Source: Bifidobacterium asteroides (GTDB taxonomy: Bacteria > Actinomycetota > Actinomycetes > Actinomycetales > Bifidobacteriaceae). Taken from it: DNA of 64,000 nt. Positions within the stretch are counted from its first letter, which is position 1; every line of letters starts with the position of its first letter. A program made the translations under genes and the position numbers. The stretch lies in the NCBI RefSeq assembly GCF_003202755.1, contig NZ_QGLK01000005.1:434001-498000 (forward strand). The letters run 5' to 3'. This document shows positions 1 through 10,238 of this stretch, piece by piece. The notes under the pieces are model-generated. The model saw only the letters and a program-made list of their open reading frames with translations. It ran no database searches and had not been told where the DNA came from.

Positions 1-1452
<1,452 letters not shown>

Positions 1453-2607
1453 AAGGACACTTCCTAGGTCAAACGTTGCGGTCTGGAAAGGGCGGTGAAA
1501 CCTCACTCGGTGCCGATCCGGCAGATCATGGATATGAATTTCCCTTGGCCCTATGTCCGCAAATAAAAAAGAGCAACCTCAAACACCGAGGTGAATACAG
1601 GAATCAGTAAAAGAACCGGCTAAAACATCAACGCCATCGAGCATCGACATAGAAGAAGACACCCTTGAGCAACCAAGGCTGCAGTGATGTCGTTTTCTCC
1701 ATGGCCACGATGCTAGAGCACCCGGATGCATACGACCAATAGCCATCCACCATTCGGACGAAATCGGTCCATCTAAATAGATGCCGGCACCAAATCCGAA
1801 ACGTGCTTGCTTAGCGACAACATGTCTTGCGTCAGGAACACCAGTTGCTGCTGATTGAAATCCCAGCCGACGAGGACTACCTTCACCTTATCTAATCCCA
1901 GCTTTGTTGAAATTCTGAAACATGACTTATGCTCCTGTCAGCGCCATTGATCCAACAAGACGCCGGAGCGGCCCCGAATAAGAATACTGAGAAGCACGAC
2001 AATACTGGAATGGGGTCTTTCATAGACATTATGCAAGAGCTGACGGACAGACATCCTCGATCGAACACGTAACCAGAAGAAGATACGTACCAGGCATCTG
2101 AACAGATGCAAAAAGTTGATGATCTTTGTTTAAAAAATTAAACTTTCGCTGCGCAAACCCATTTCTGCATATTATCAGACCCTGGATCTTATACGTGGAC
2201 ACAGCATCCAGTGAGGTGCTGAACGTAAAAGCAAACATCAATACACCATCAATGAAGCTCCCGCATGATTCTTTCGTAGTCCAGTCATCGTACAGCGTTG
2301 TAATTACTTAATATTTTTTAAAAATGCACGATATCGCTGGTTGAATAACAACATCTTTATTTTTGCAATGTCATATGAAGCCGGCAGGTTTGGGATTCTT
2401 TCCAGACGTTTAGCTGGAACATATGGGCATCTACCTGGCAGCATGATAAAACGCTGCTAATGGTAAATTCAGAATCAGTTAAGGCCACTCATCCTCGGTC
2501 GAACATTCCTTCGCGGTATAGGCAGAGAATGGAAACCATTAATTTATCGCATGGCTTAGTTGAGGAGCTAAAAACAATCAGAACAACCGGCGTTAGGATT
2601 ACTAATC
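1453..2607. other. AT-rich intergenic region
   Basis: About 1.15 kb between the trpE start and the LacI-family gene. Apart from the trpE leader hairpin I see no convincing gene: the short open frames here have no ribosome site and no recognisable family. The part from about 1900 to 2600 is clearly more AT-rich than trpE, with runs such as TTTTTTAAAAA near 2315, and presumably holds the promoter of the LacI gene. It may be the decayed edge of the accessory island to its right. Confidence 0.6.
1559..1601 (-). promoter_or_regulatory. Possible terminator/attenuator in trpE leader
   Basis: On the minus strand a short hairpin ACCTC-loop-GAGGT is followed by TTGCTCTTTTTTATTT, a U-rich tail, about 110-150 bases before the trpE start. 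This is the arrangement of a transcription attenuator, although the stem is only five pairs. An upstream minus-strand mini-ORF at 1628-1702 encodes 24 residues with two Trp codons, one next to last, but it lacks a convincing ribosome site. Leader-peptide attenuation of trpE is known in actinobacteria; its use here is inference. Confidence 0.35.
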
Positions 2608-3651
2608 ATGGTTACACTTCAAGATGTCGCAAAGGCAGCGGGCGTTTCTATTGCTACAGCTTCGTGGGCTATCAACGATAACAAGGACGCAAGAATCCCC
2701 CAAGAAACGAGGCAACGAGTACGAAAGGTAGCAGTGAGCCTTGGATACAGGCAAAATGCCTTAGCAAGAGGGTTGGCCCGTGGGCAATCCGATTCAATTG
2801 GCTTCATCAGTGACGGAGTAGCGACCTCGCCCTTTGCCGGTCAGGTGATTCGTGGCGCACAAGATGAAGCCTGGCAAAATGGCAAAATTCTCCTGGTTGT
2901 AGACACTAATGGCGATAAACGCATTGAAAAAGAGACCTTTGCCTTCATGATGGAAAGACAGGTTGAAGGAATCGTATATTCAACATGGGTGCATCACGCC
3001 GTTGAACCGCCAAAAGAACTTCGCCAGGTCAATTCCGTGCTGGTGAATTGTTTTGACCGGCGCAGACAATATCCCGCTGTGGTCCCTAACGAGATCCAGG
3101 GAGGTCGATCGGCAACCGAAATCCTATTGAAAGCCGGGCATCGCCGTATTGCCTTCGTCAATGATATCGATTCTTCTCCTGCTGCCATTGGAAGGCTGGA
3201 AGGATACCGGCAGGCTCTGTCGTCCTATGGAGTGCAATTTGATCCCTCAACAATAATAAGGGCTCCAAGCAATCAGGAGGGCGGATACCGCTCCATAGAG
3301 GCAGTGCTTGCCACTAAGGCCACCGCTGTCTTCTGCCACAATGATCGCATGGCAATGGGTCTTTATGACGCCTTACATGAGAGGGGGCTCAAAGTTCCGG
3401 ACGACATATCTATCGTTGGTTTTGACAATCAGGAGGTTATTTCAGCGCATTTGCATCCTGCATTAACGACAGTTGCACTTCCTCAATATGACCTAGGCGT
3501 ACTAGGCATCAGGACCCTGCTCGAGAGCACCGAGCAGGAAAAGGCACAAACCGATGAAACAAGCCAAACCAAGCGCAAGATTATTCGCGTCACTTGTCCA
3601 ATCATTGTGCGCGATTCAGTCTTCCCCTACAATCAGGCAATTCATCACTAG
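2608..3651 (+). CDS. LacI-family transcriptional regulator
   Basis: 347 residues. N-terminal LacI helix-turn-helix at about residues 2-50 (TLQDVAKAAGVSIATASWAI, then the hinge helix region ending QNALARGLARG), followed by a periplasmic-binding-protein-like sensor domain with typical strands IGFIS, IAFVND and SIVGFDN. It starts at ATG 2608 after a TTAGGAT site. It precedes a GH32-like glycosidase and an ABC sugar importer on the same strand, so it most likely represses them in response to the imported sugar. The two AAGCGCTT palindromes at 3731-3738 and 5258-5265 are its probable operators. The C-terminus carries a Thr/Lys-rich insert before the last strand. Function as local regulator is inference from position. 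Confidence 0.88.
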   Translation: MVTLQDVAKAAGVSIATASWAINDNKDARIPQETRQRVRKVAVSLGYRQNALARGLARGQSDSIGFISDGVATSPFAGQVIRGAQDEAWQNGKILLVVDTNGDKRIEKETFAFMMERQVEGIVYSTWVHHAVEPPKELRQVNSVLVNCFDRRRQYPAVVPNEIQGGRSATEILLKAGHRRIAFVNDIDSSPAAIGRLEGYRQALSSYGVQFDPSTIIRAPSNQEGGYRSIEAVLATKATAVFCHNDRMAMGLYDALHERGLKVPDDISIVGFDNQEVISAHLHPALTTVALPQYDLGVLGIRTLLESTEQEKAQTDETSQTKRKIIRVTCPIIVRDSVFPYNQAIHH

Positions 3652-3696
3652 AGCAAATAGCTCTCAAAAAAAAAAGACAACGCAGATATTCCCTAT

Positions 3697-3741
3697 TTGA
3701 CAGCGCTCGGGTTCTAACATAGGATTGCTGAAGCGCTTAAA
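3697..3741 (+). promoter_or_regulatory. Promoter and LacI-type operator of GH32-like gene
   Basis: TTGACA at 3697-3702, a 17-base spacer and TAGGAT at 3720-3725 form a near-consensus housekeeping promoter. Immediately downstream, TGAAGCGCTTAAA at 3729-3741 holds the palindrome AAGCGCTT with a central CG, typical of LacI-family operators. Binding there would block initiation. The same core recurs at 5256-5266. Confidence 0.72.
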
Positions 3742-3806
3742 CATATAGAGTCACAGCGGAGTGAACATTTTAGGTACTCGTTCATATCCACGCTAGAAAG
3801 GAATTC

Positions 3807-5210
3807 ATGAACAAGCTCTACTACCAGTTCCCCGGTACTTGGTTCGGAGACTGCATGCCCTTTGGAAAAGGAAACACATTCTTCCTTTTCCATCAGCGCG
3901 ACACAAGACAGCCCGAGCCTTTCGGTCAGCCTTTTGGCTGGTCACTAGCCACTACTGAGGACTTTGTTCACTATCAGGATTGCGGCACTGCCATTCCCAG
4001 AGGTTCTGACGACGAACAGGATCAGTTCATCTATGCCGGAAGCGTGTTCCATGGGGAGGGGCAGTACCACGCCTTTTATACGGGCTATAACAAGGATTAT
4101 CCAGCTGCAGGCAAAGCCTCCCAAGTGTTGATGCATGCCGTGAGCGATGATTTGTACCACTGGAGCAAAAGCCATGAGAGCCTCAAGCTATCCCCCCAGG
4201 AAGGGTACGACGCAGACGAGTGGCGCGATCCTATGGTTATTCGCGATGAAGACCATAAGCGCTATCTGTTAATTCTGGGAGCTCGAAAGAAAGGTCCAAA
4301 AACCGCACAGACAGGCCGGACCGTCAAATTCACATCAGACGATCTGGAACACTGGAAGTTCGAAGGTGATTTTTGGGCACCAGATCTGTTTACAATGCAC
4401 GAAATGCCTGATCTGTTCAAAATGGGTGATTGGTGGTATCACATCGTAACCGAATACAGCAACAAGCACGGCATGATTTATCGAATGTCCAGAAGTCTTG
4501 ATGGACCATGGCTGACACCCTACGACGATGCATTCGACGGTAGCGCATATTATGCCGGCCGGACTTTCTCTCTCAACGGTCACAGAGTGCTTTTTGGATG
4601 GGTTCCGACCAAAACCGATGATGACGATACTCATAACTACGAGTGGGGAGGAACTTTTGTCCCTCATGAACTCTATCAACGCTCTGATGGCAGCCTAGGC
4701 GCCAAACCACTGGATAGCATCCGCGATGCCTTCAACCCTGCTCAGAATATCAATGAAACATACCTTCGCGGGGATGGGAAGCGAGTTGCAAAGACACTCA
4801 GTCCGTCCTGTGGCGATATCTTTTCTTTTGAAACGGATGCAGAGTTTTCTGATGGCACCCGAACCTTTGGCTTCAGGCTATATGCCGATGAGGAGACCGG
4901 ACAAAGCTATCAATTTGCTTTCCATGTACAACAGGACTTCCTGCGATTCGAAGCCAACCCGAATTACCCCTGGTTTAATTACATGAACATCGGCATGGAA
5001 AGGCCCTTGCGCCTGGAACCAAATGAGCACAATCATATTCAAATCATTGTGGACGACACCATAATGACCATTTACGTCAATGGCGTAGCGCTGAACGCTC
5101 GCGTCTACCGCCACTTTGGCGATTCACTCGAGGTGTTTGTGACTGACGGGGCGCTGAAGCTGTCAAGCACCCGAATAGCAAGAGGGCTTAAAAAGGAGCG
5201 CGATAATTAA
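3807..5210 (+). CDS. GH32-like glycosidase, probable beta-fructofuranosidase
   Basis: 467 residues, no signal peptide, so cytoplasmic. The N-terminal five-bladed propeller has the three acidic sites of clan GH-J: D15 in FGDCMPF (nucleophile position, normally NDPNG), the WRDP motif with D141 (transition-state stabiliser), and E199 in HEMPDLF (acid/base, normally ECPDLF). A C-terminal beta-sandwich follows from about residue 320, as in GH32. The enzyme would hydrolyse an imported fructosyl-containing sugar to fructose plus remainder. It sits between its operator and an ABC importer, with GAAAGGAATTC before the start. The altered first motif makes it a divergent member; a related clan-J specificity is possible. 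Confidence 0.75.
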   Translation: MNKLYYQFPGTWFGDCMPFGKGNTFFLFHQRDTRQPEPFGQPFGWSLATTEDFVHYQDCGTAIPRGSDDEQDQFIYAGSVFHGEGQYHAFYTGYNKDYPAAGKASQVLMHAVSDDLYHWSKSHESLKLSPQEGYDADEWRDPMVIRDEDHKRYLLILGARKKGPKTAQTGRTVKFTSDDLEHWKFEGDFWAPDLFTMHEMPDLFKMGDWWYHIVTEYSNKHGMIYRMSRSLDGPWLTPYDDAFDGSAYYAGRTFSLNGHRVLFGWVPTKTDDDDTHNYEWGGTFVPHELYQRSDGSLGAKPLDSIRDAFNPAQNINETYLRGDGKRVAKTLSPSCGDIFSFETDAEFSDGTRTFGFRLYADEETGQSYQFAFHVQQDFLRFEANPNYPWFNYMNIGMERPLRLEPNEHNHIQIIVDDTIMTIYVNGVALNARVYRHFGDSLEVFVTDGALKLSSTRIARGLKKERDN

Positions 5211-5255
5211 TAAACCATGTAATTTTAGATCCAATGAGATTATTCAACTATTTGC

Positions 5256-5266
5256 TTAAGCGCTTA
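5256..5266 (+). promoter_or_regulatory. LacI-type operator before ABC importer genes
   Basis: TTAAGCGCTTA, a perfect palindrome over ten bases, matches the core of the operator at 3729-3741. It lies between a weak TTCAAC (5243) and TATCCT (5265-5270), so it would overlap the promoter of the binding-protein gene. This suggests separate regulated promoters for the enzyme and the transporter. Confidence 0.65.
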
Positions 5267-5326
5267 TCCTATCTCAGGATGACCACTTTATAACAACGAA
5301 GTTATGCCCAACAAATGGAGGGAATT

Positions 5327-6646
5327 ATGAAAAAGAGCACAACCATATTGGCTCTCGTAATGGCGCTTGCTTTATCAGGCGGGACGCTATCGGCTTGTGG
5401 CAATGAATCCAAAGCTGATGCCTCGGGGAAAGGACATGTCTATTACCACAGCATGAAAGTCGAACAAGTTGGCCAGTACAAGCAGCTGGCCAAGCGCTTC
5501 ACCAAGAAGACGGGAATAACAGTCGATATCACTTCCGCATCATCAGATCAGTATGAACAGTCGCTCAAGGGAGAGCTTGCCAAGTCGAAAGCACCGACAT
5601 TATTCGACGTTGATAACAACAACTTCCCGAATTGGAGTAGCTATTACGATGACATGTCCGACACGAATCCGTATAAGGACCTTACCAAGAAGGAATTTGC
5701 GTTAAAGAGCGAGGGCAAGGTCAGCGCTGTCCCCTTCATCATGGAACGGTATGGGCTGATTTACAACAAAGCCCTGCTGAAAAAGTACTTTGACTCAAGC
5801 TGGTCAACAATCAAGTCGGTGGACAAGATCAACAACTTCAAAGCGCTAAAGACCGTCGCAGACGAAATTCAGGAACATAAGAACGACCTAGGCGTCTCAG
5901 GAGCCTTCACCTCCGCAGGTTTCGACCCCAGCTCCATGCATAGGTTCAGCGATCAAACGGCCCATATTCCCGTCTATTACGAATACAAAGATCAGAAGAC
6001 CGACACCATTCCTGCAAAGATCTCCGGGAAGTATATGCCTAACTTCAAAAACATTTTCGACTTGTATTTGAAGGATGCAACCGTAGCTCCCACCCAATTG
6101 GCCGGTGCCACTATGGAGGACGCTTACTCTGACTTCAATCTCAAGAAGGCGGTTTTTATTCAAACAGGGACTTGGGCGTATAAACAGCTGCGTGGTCAGG
6201 GTGTCGCAGACGAGGATATGGGTGTACTCCCCATTTATATAGGCACCAAGGGCGAGGAAAAAGAAGGCCTCACCGTTAGCTTTGAGTACTGGGCTATGAA
6301 TAAGAACGCATCCGACAAGGATAAGAAAGCCACCAAGGAATGGATGGATTACATCCTCAACGACAATGATGCACGTAAATATACATCGGAGGAAATGGGC
6401 TTCGAAACCCCGTTCAAGTCATATGCAAAGGCAGGGTTTAAAACAGCGAACCCTATTCATCGCGCCAACGATGCTTATGCAAAAGCCGGCAATTATGATG
6501 TTGTCATCTATCCTCTTCCGTCTCAGCAGTGGGTCAGCACCTTGGGAAACGCCATGCTTGAATATGCTCAGGGGACCAAAGACTGGGGCAATGTAAAGAC
6601 TGCTTTTGTAGATGGCTGGTCATCTGAATACAAGATAACGCACTGA
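5327..6646 (+). CDS. ABC sugar importer, substrate-binding lipoprotein
   Basis: 439 residues from ATG 5327, chosen because GGAGGG at 5317-5322 is well placed; an in-frame ATG at 5315 lies upstream of that site. The signal peptide MKKSTTILALVMALAL leads to a lipobox ending SAC, so the mature protein is lipid-anchored outside the membrane. The rest is a family 1 extracellular solute-binding protein, with the typical VSFEYWAMNKNA and QWVSTLGNAM regions near the C-terminus. It delivers sugar to the two permeases that follow. No ATPase gene is linked; bifidobacterial importers of this class usually share an MsmK-type ATPase encoded elsewhere. The substrate is probably a fructosyl oligosaccharide, by association with the GH32-like gene. 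Confidence 0.9.
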   Translation: MKKSTTILALVMALALSGGTLSACGNESKADASGKGHVYYHSMKVEQVGQYKQLAKRFTKKTGITVDITSASSDQYEQSLKGELAKSKAPTLFDVDNNNFPNWSSYYDDMSDTNPYKDLTKKEFALKSEGKVSAVPFIMERYGLIYNKALLKKYFDSSWSTIKSVDKINNFKALKTVADEIQEHKNDLGVSGAFTSAGFDPSSMHRFSDQTAHIPVYYEYKDQKTDTIPAKISGKYMPNFKNIFDLYLKDATVAPTQLAGATMEDAYSDFNLKKAVFIQTGTWAYKQLRGQGVADEDMGVLPIYIGTKGEEKEGLTVSFEYWAMNKNASDKDKKATKEWMDYILNDNDARKYTSEEMGFETPFKSYAKAGFKTANPIHRANDAYAKAGNYDVVIYPLPSQQWVSTLGNAMLEYAQGTKDWGNVKTAFVDGWSSEYKITH

Positions 6647-6781
6647 TTTCAGCAGGCCCTGATATCTCCTTCGTGGGTTCCCCTAGTGCTGTCAGGAGCC
6701 GACGAAGGACATTATCAGGCCTTACTTACCGCTCCTCAAAGCGGCAATTTGCGTTGAAACTGTTTCGACATTGGAGTTTAT

Positions 6782-7636
6782 ATGCTTTCTATGGCTGGAA
6801 AATCAGTCCGCAAATGGTGGGCCCTGTTCGCTTTGCCAACTTTTGCGGCCTTTGTGATTGGATTCCTTGTTCCATTCGTCATGAGCATTATCCTGAGCTT
6901 CTGCCATTTTGCCACCGTGACGGATGCGAAGTTCATAGGAATTCATAATTATGCAGCTGCGCTCAGAGATCCAGAGTTCTGGCATGCTCTGGCATTTACT
7001 GTAGCCTTTACGGTGGTCACGACCTTGATCATCAATATCCTAGGCTTCGCCGTGGCATATTTGCTGACCACCAATATTCGTGGTGCCAACATCTTCCGTT
7101 CGGTCTTTTTTATGCCTAATCTGATTGGCGGCATCATTTTGGGATACATCTGGATGCTGCTGTTGAACGGCATTCTTGCGCATTGGGGTAGATCCATCAC
7201 CTATTCCGGAGTCTACGGATTCTGGGGATTGGTGATCCTATATTGCTGGCAACAGATCGGCTATATGATGATCATCTACATCTCAGGTCTTCAGAGTTTG
7301 CCTGGTGATGTTATTGAGGCAGCCCAGGTCGATGGTGCCAATGGGCGGCAAACACTCTTTCACATCACCATCCCCCTGATGATGCCTTCTATTACCGTCT
7401 GCACCTTTCTCACAGTCACCAACGGATTCAAGCTGTTTGATCAGAACCTCGCTCTGACCAATGGCGCCCCATCCAATTCGTCCGAAATGCTGGCGCTCAA
7501 TATTTATAGGACATTCTACGGGCGACCTGGGTTTGAGGGCGTCGGTCAAGCTAAGGCAGTCATATTTTTTGTCATCGTGGCTGCCATCGCGATCATCCAG
7601 AATCGCCTCACCACGAGTAAAGAGGTTACAGCATGA
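6782..7636 (+). CDS. ABC sugar importer permease, MalF type
   Basis: 284 residues with about six membrane segments and the permease-ATPase coupling loop EAAQVDGANGRQTLFHITIP at about residues 179-198 (EAA motif). Start ATG 6782 follows a GGAG site. It overlaps the next permease gene by four bases (ATGA), so the two are translationally coupled and form the heterodimeric channel for the binding protein at 5327. A 135-base spacer separates it from that gene. Confidence 0.92.
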   Translation: MLSMAGKSVRKWWALFALPTFAAFVIGFLVPFVMSIILSFCHFATVTDAKFIGIHNYAAALRDPEFWHALAFTVAFTVVTTLIINILGFAVAYLLTTNIRGANIFRSVFFMPNLIGGIILGYIWMLLLNGILAHWGRSITYSGVYGFWGLVILYCWQQIGYMMIIYISGLQSLPGDVIEAAQVDGANGRQTLFHITIPLMMPSITVCTFLTVTNGFKLFDQNLALTNGAPSNSSEMLALNIYRTFYGRPGFEGVGQAKAVIFFVIVAAIAIIQNRLTTSKEVTA

Positions 7637-8469
7637 ATGGAAAAGTCAGACATCCTGCAATCTGGACAGTGTTCTTCAGCCTCGTAAGTCTATTGTGGAT
7701 CTTTCCGATAGCACTGGTTGTGGTGAATGCCTTCAAGCAACGCTCTTACATAACACACGACACATTTGCCCTACCAGCTGGCAAGCTATTCGCCGGTTTT
7801 GACAACTTCAGCCGAGGCATAGAACAGACTGATTTCCTGTCGAGTTTTACCTGGACGGTCGTTGTCACAGTTGGATCGGTGCTACTGATTCTATTGTGCA
7901 CCTCCATGTGTGCATGGTGGATAGTGCGCGTACACAACTGGGCTGCGAAGATACTGTATTTGCTGTTTCTCTCGAATATGGCCGTACCCTTCCAATTGGT
8001 CATGTTCACCTTGTCCAAGATCTCAGACACCCTAGGGTTGAATTCGCCTTGGGGACTGTGGATAGTGTATCTAGGATTTGGCGCAGGCTTGGCTGTATTT
8101 ATGTTCACGGGTGTGGTGAAGGGAATCCCTGTCGAGCTCGAGGAATCGGCAATGATAGACGGTGCCAGCGTGCCACGCATCTTCTTCGGCATCGTGGTAC
8201 CGATAATGAGGCCCTCAATCATCTCAGTGGCCATCCTTGAGGCCATGTGGATATGGAATGATTTCCTTCTCCCCTACCTAACTTTGGATCTACGGAGGTT
8301 CAGAACCTTGAGCGTGGCGATCCAGCAACTGAAAGGAAGTTTCGGATCAGTGGATATGGGAGCGATGATGGCCTGTCTGGTTTTAGCTATCATTCCCATT
8401 GTGGTGTTTTACCTTATTTGTCAGAAGTACATTATCAAGGGTGTCCTTGCAGGGGCCGTAAAAGGTTGA
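7633..8469 (+). CDS. ABC sugar importer permease, MalG type
   Basis: 278 residues, six predicted membrane helices, with the coupling EAA loop at about residue 173 (EESAMIDGASVPRIFFGIVV) and the usual C-terminal GVLAGAVKG. Partner of the preceding MalF-type permease, with a four-base overlap of start and stop. Last gene of the LacI/GH32-like locus; a G/C-rich inverted structure with a G10 run follows its stop. Confidence 0.92.
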   Translation: MNGKVRHPAIWTVFFSLVSLLWIFPIALVVVNAFKQRSYITHDTFALPAGKLFAGFDNFSRGIEQTDFLSSFTWTVVVTVGSVLLILLCTSMCAWWIVRVHNWAAKILYLLFLSNMAVPFQLVMFTLSKISDTLGLNSPWGLWIVYLGFGAGLAVFMFTGVVKGIPVELEESAMIDGASVPRIFFGIVVPIMRPSIISVAILEAMWIWNDFLLPYLTLDLRRFRTLSVAIQQLKGSFGSVDMGAMMACLVLAIIPIVVFYLICQKYIIKGVLAGAVKG

Positions 8470-8471
8470 TC

Positions 8472-8528
8472 CCAACCCCCGCCTTTCTTCCGTGCAATAG
8501 CGCTGCGCGTATGGAAGGGGGGGGGGTT
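8472..8528 (+). terminator. GC-rich imperfect hairpin with G10 run
   Basis: AACCCCCGCCTTTCTTCC can pair with GGAA followed by ten G (8517-8526) and TT. This may end the ABC operon transcript. The pairing is imperfect and there is no long T tract, so it is a weak call. The homopolymer is unusual in this genome window. Confidence 0.3.
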
Positions 8529-8674
8529 CTGTGCTTGACCGAGCAGCACCTAAACAGATATACAGCATTCGTTGAATGCTGGTTCGCAAGGTCCAGCAGA
8601 CTGGAAGAATTCAAGATCAAGCTTAAATCATCACTTGGCAACTGAATCGGTCCTAGAGTCCTTTATCTATATAG

Positions 8675-8720
8675 ACAAGAACCGGGTAGGGGAATTCGTC
8701 CCATGCCCGGTTCTTGTTTG
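8675..8720. terminator. Bidirectional terminator between convergent operons
   Basis: ACAAGAACCGGG at 8675-8686 pairs perfectly with CCCGGTTCTTGT at 8706-8717, with further GGGGA/TCCC pairing inside the loop, followed by TTTG. It sits between the end of the plus-strand ABC operon and the end of the minus-strand MFS gene and can serve both. Confidence 0.75.
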
Positions 8721-8752
8721 TGCGGTTAAGGATAGATCAGAAATTCAACAGA

Positions 8753-10201
8753 TCAGCCCTCGTCCGCAGCCACGCGGGAGTGGCTGTAGATCATCTTCAT
8801 GGAGCAGATGAAGAGCACCATGCCCAGCAGAATGATCACGCCGCCGATCATGAAGACGTTGGCGTAGGTCGATGCAAGGCCCTGCTTGGTGCCAGCCAGG
8901 CTACCCGAACCCATGGAACCGTTGGCCATGAGCTGACCGAAGAGCGCCACGCCAATGGAACCGGTTATGGCCTGGAGAAGGTCGTTGAAGCCAAGCGCAC
9001 GGCCGGACTCCTCAGGCTCCACGGTCAGAGTCGCCGTGTCAACGATGGGCTGGTAGAAGAAGGAGGTGCCGAAGTAGTAGATGCAGGGCGCCACAGCCAG
9101 GGCCCAGATCTTGCCGGCTGGGATCAGGAAGGCGATGGCGATCAGGCCGCCGCCCATGCAGGCCAGAGCCAAGATGACCGAAGCCTTGCGCCCGATCTTC
9201 TGGATGATCGGCCCGGCTGCGAATCCCATGATGCCGGCCAGGATGATGGACCAGACCAACAGGTTGGAGACCTTGGAGGAGTCGATGCCGTAGACGTTCA
9301 GACCAATGGCGTTGACGCCGGCGTTCAGGGTGTAGCTGAAGAAGTAGCCGACGAAGATGACGGTCATGGTCATAGCGAAGGCCGGATTGGTCAGCATCTT
9401 CGGAGTGATGAAGGGGTTGCTGGCCTTGTTGACATAGACCAGGAAGGCCACCAGGGTCACAATGCAGGCGATGCCCCAGCCCCAGTTGATATCTGTGAAG
9501 AACATGGTCACCGAAGCGGCGAACAGTCCGATCAGCGTGAAGCCGATTCCATCGATCTTGGCGCCAGCGGCATGCTGGTCAGGCAGGTTCTTGGCCAGAA
9601 CGGGAATGAAGAAGACGGCCACGATGCCCACGCCGAAGAGCCAGCGCCAGTCAAGCAGGGTCATGTAGCCAGCCAGGAAGACTCCCAAGGCAGCGGCGAA
9701 GCGGAAGACTGCAACGAAGACGCCGTACCAGAGCACGCGCTTCTTTTTCTCCACGTACTTGGAGACCAGAACCAGGAAGATAGATCCGGAAACCTGCCAA
9801 CCGGCAGACTGCACCACGCGGGCGGCAATGACGATCCAGATGCTGAAGGTGCCGAAGCACCCCAGAATCGACCCAAGCACGAAGACGATCGTGCCCAGGA
9901 TCATCATCTTCTTCAGGGAAACGAAGTCGCCCAGGGATCCGTAGATGACGCAGACAATTCCCAGGATGATGCCTGGCAGAGAGGTGATCAGCGGCGCCAG
10001 GTTGGCCTGGTTGAGCTGCTTGCCGATGTTCACGTAGATCATGCCGAAGGCCTGCTGCTGGAGCACACCCAGGGTGAAGATGATTAGGACCACCGGGATG
10101 GCCACACGGGCCATCTTGTTCATTTTCGCGAACTCCGGTGTCCCCTCCTCGGGAACGGGTATGCCGTTCCTTTGCTCCTCGGAGACAGTTGACTCACTCA
10201 T
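8753..10201 (-). CDS. MFS transporter, 14-helix DHA2-like
   Basis: 482 residues with about 14 hydrophobic segments, the count of the DHA2 (EmrB/QacA) branch of the major facilitator superfamily. A motif-A-like loop is YGSLGDFVSLKKMM near residue 88; a second is KIGRKASVI. An N-terminal hydrophilic stretch of about 30 residues precedes helix 1. It lies 37 bases behind a nucleoside hydrolase gene on the same strand and looks like the last gene of the ECF/nucleoside hydrolase operon. It could export a product such as a base or reduced sugar, or import a related substrate; the sequence does not decide. The ribosome site is weak. Confidence 0.8.
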   Translation of the reverse strand: MSESTVSEEQRNGIPVPEEGTPEFAKMNKMARVAIPVVLIIFTLGVLQQQAFGMIYVNIGKQLNQANLAPLITSLPGIILGIVCVIYGSLGDFVSLKKMMILGTIVFVLGSILGCFGTFSIWIVIAARVVQSAGWQVSGSIFLVLVSKYVEKKKRVLWYGVFVAVFRFAAALGVFLAGYMTLLDWRWLFGVGIVAVFFIPVLAKNLPDQHAAGAKIDGIGFTLIGLFAASVTMFFTDINWGWGIACIVTLVAFLVYVNKASNPFITPKMLTNPAFAMTMTVIFVGYFFSYTLNAGVNAIGLNVYGIDSSKVSNLLVWSIILAGIMGFAAGPIIQKIGRKASVILALACMGGGLIAIAFLIPAGKIWALAVAPCIYYFGTSFFYQPIVDTATLTVEPEESGRALGFNDLLQAITGSIGVALFGQLMANGSMGSGSLAGTKQGLASTYANVFMIGGVIILLGMVLFICSMKMIYSHSRVAADEG

Positions 10202-10238
10202 TATCTTTTAATTTCCTTTCATTTCTCTTTGGAAAGAT

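Noticed and set aside
2029-2681. Short frames in the AT-rich gap before the LacI gene
   Set aside because: Under 75 codons, no site, no family; overlapping on both strands.
8714-10087. 457-codon open frame on the plus strand across the MFS gene
   Set aside because: It mirrors the minus-strand membrane protein; its translation is rich in His, Asp, Gly and Gln, typical of the antisense of hydrophobic helices. No ribosome site or family.
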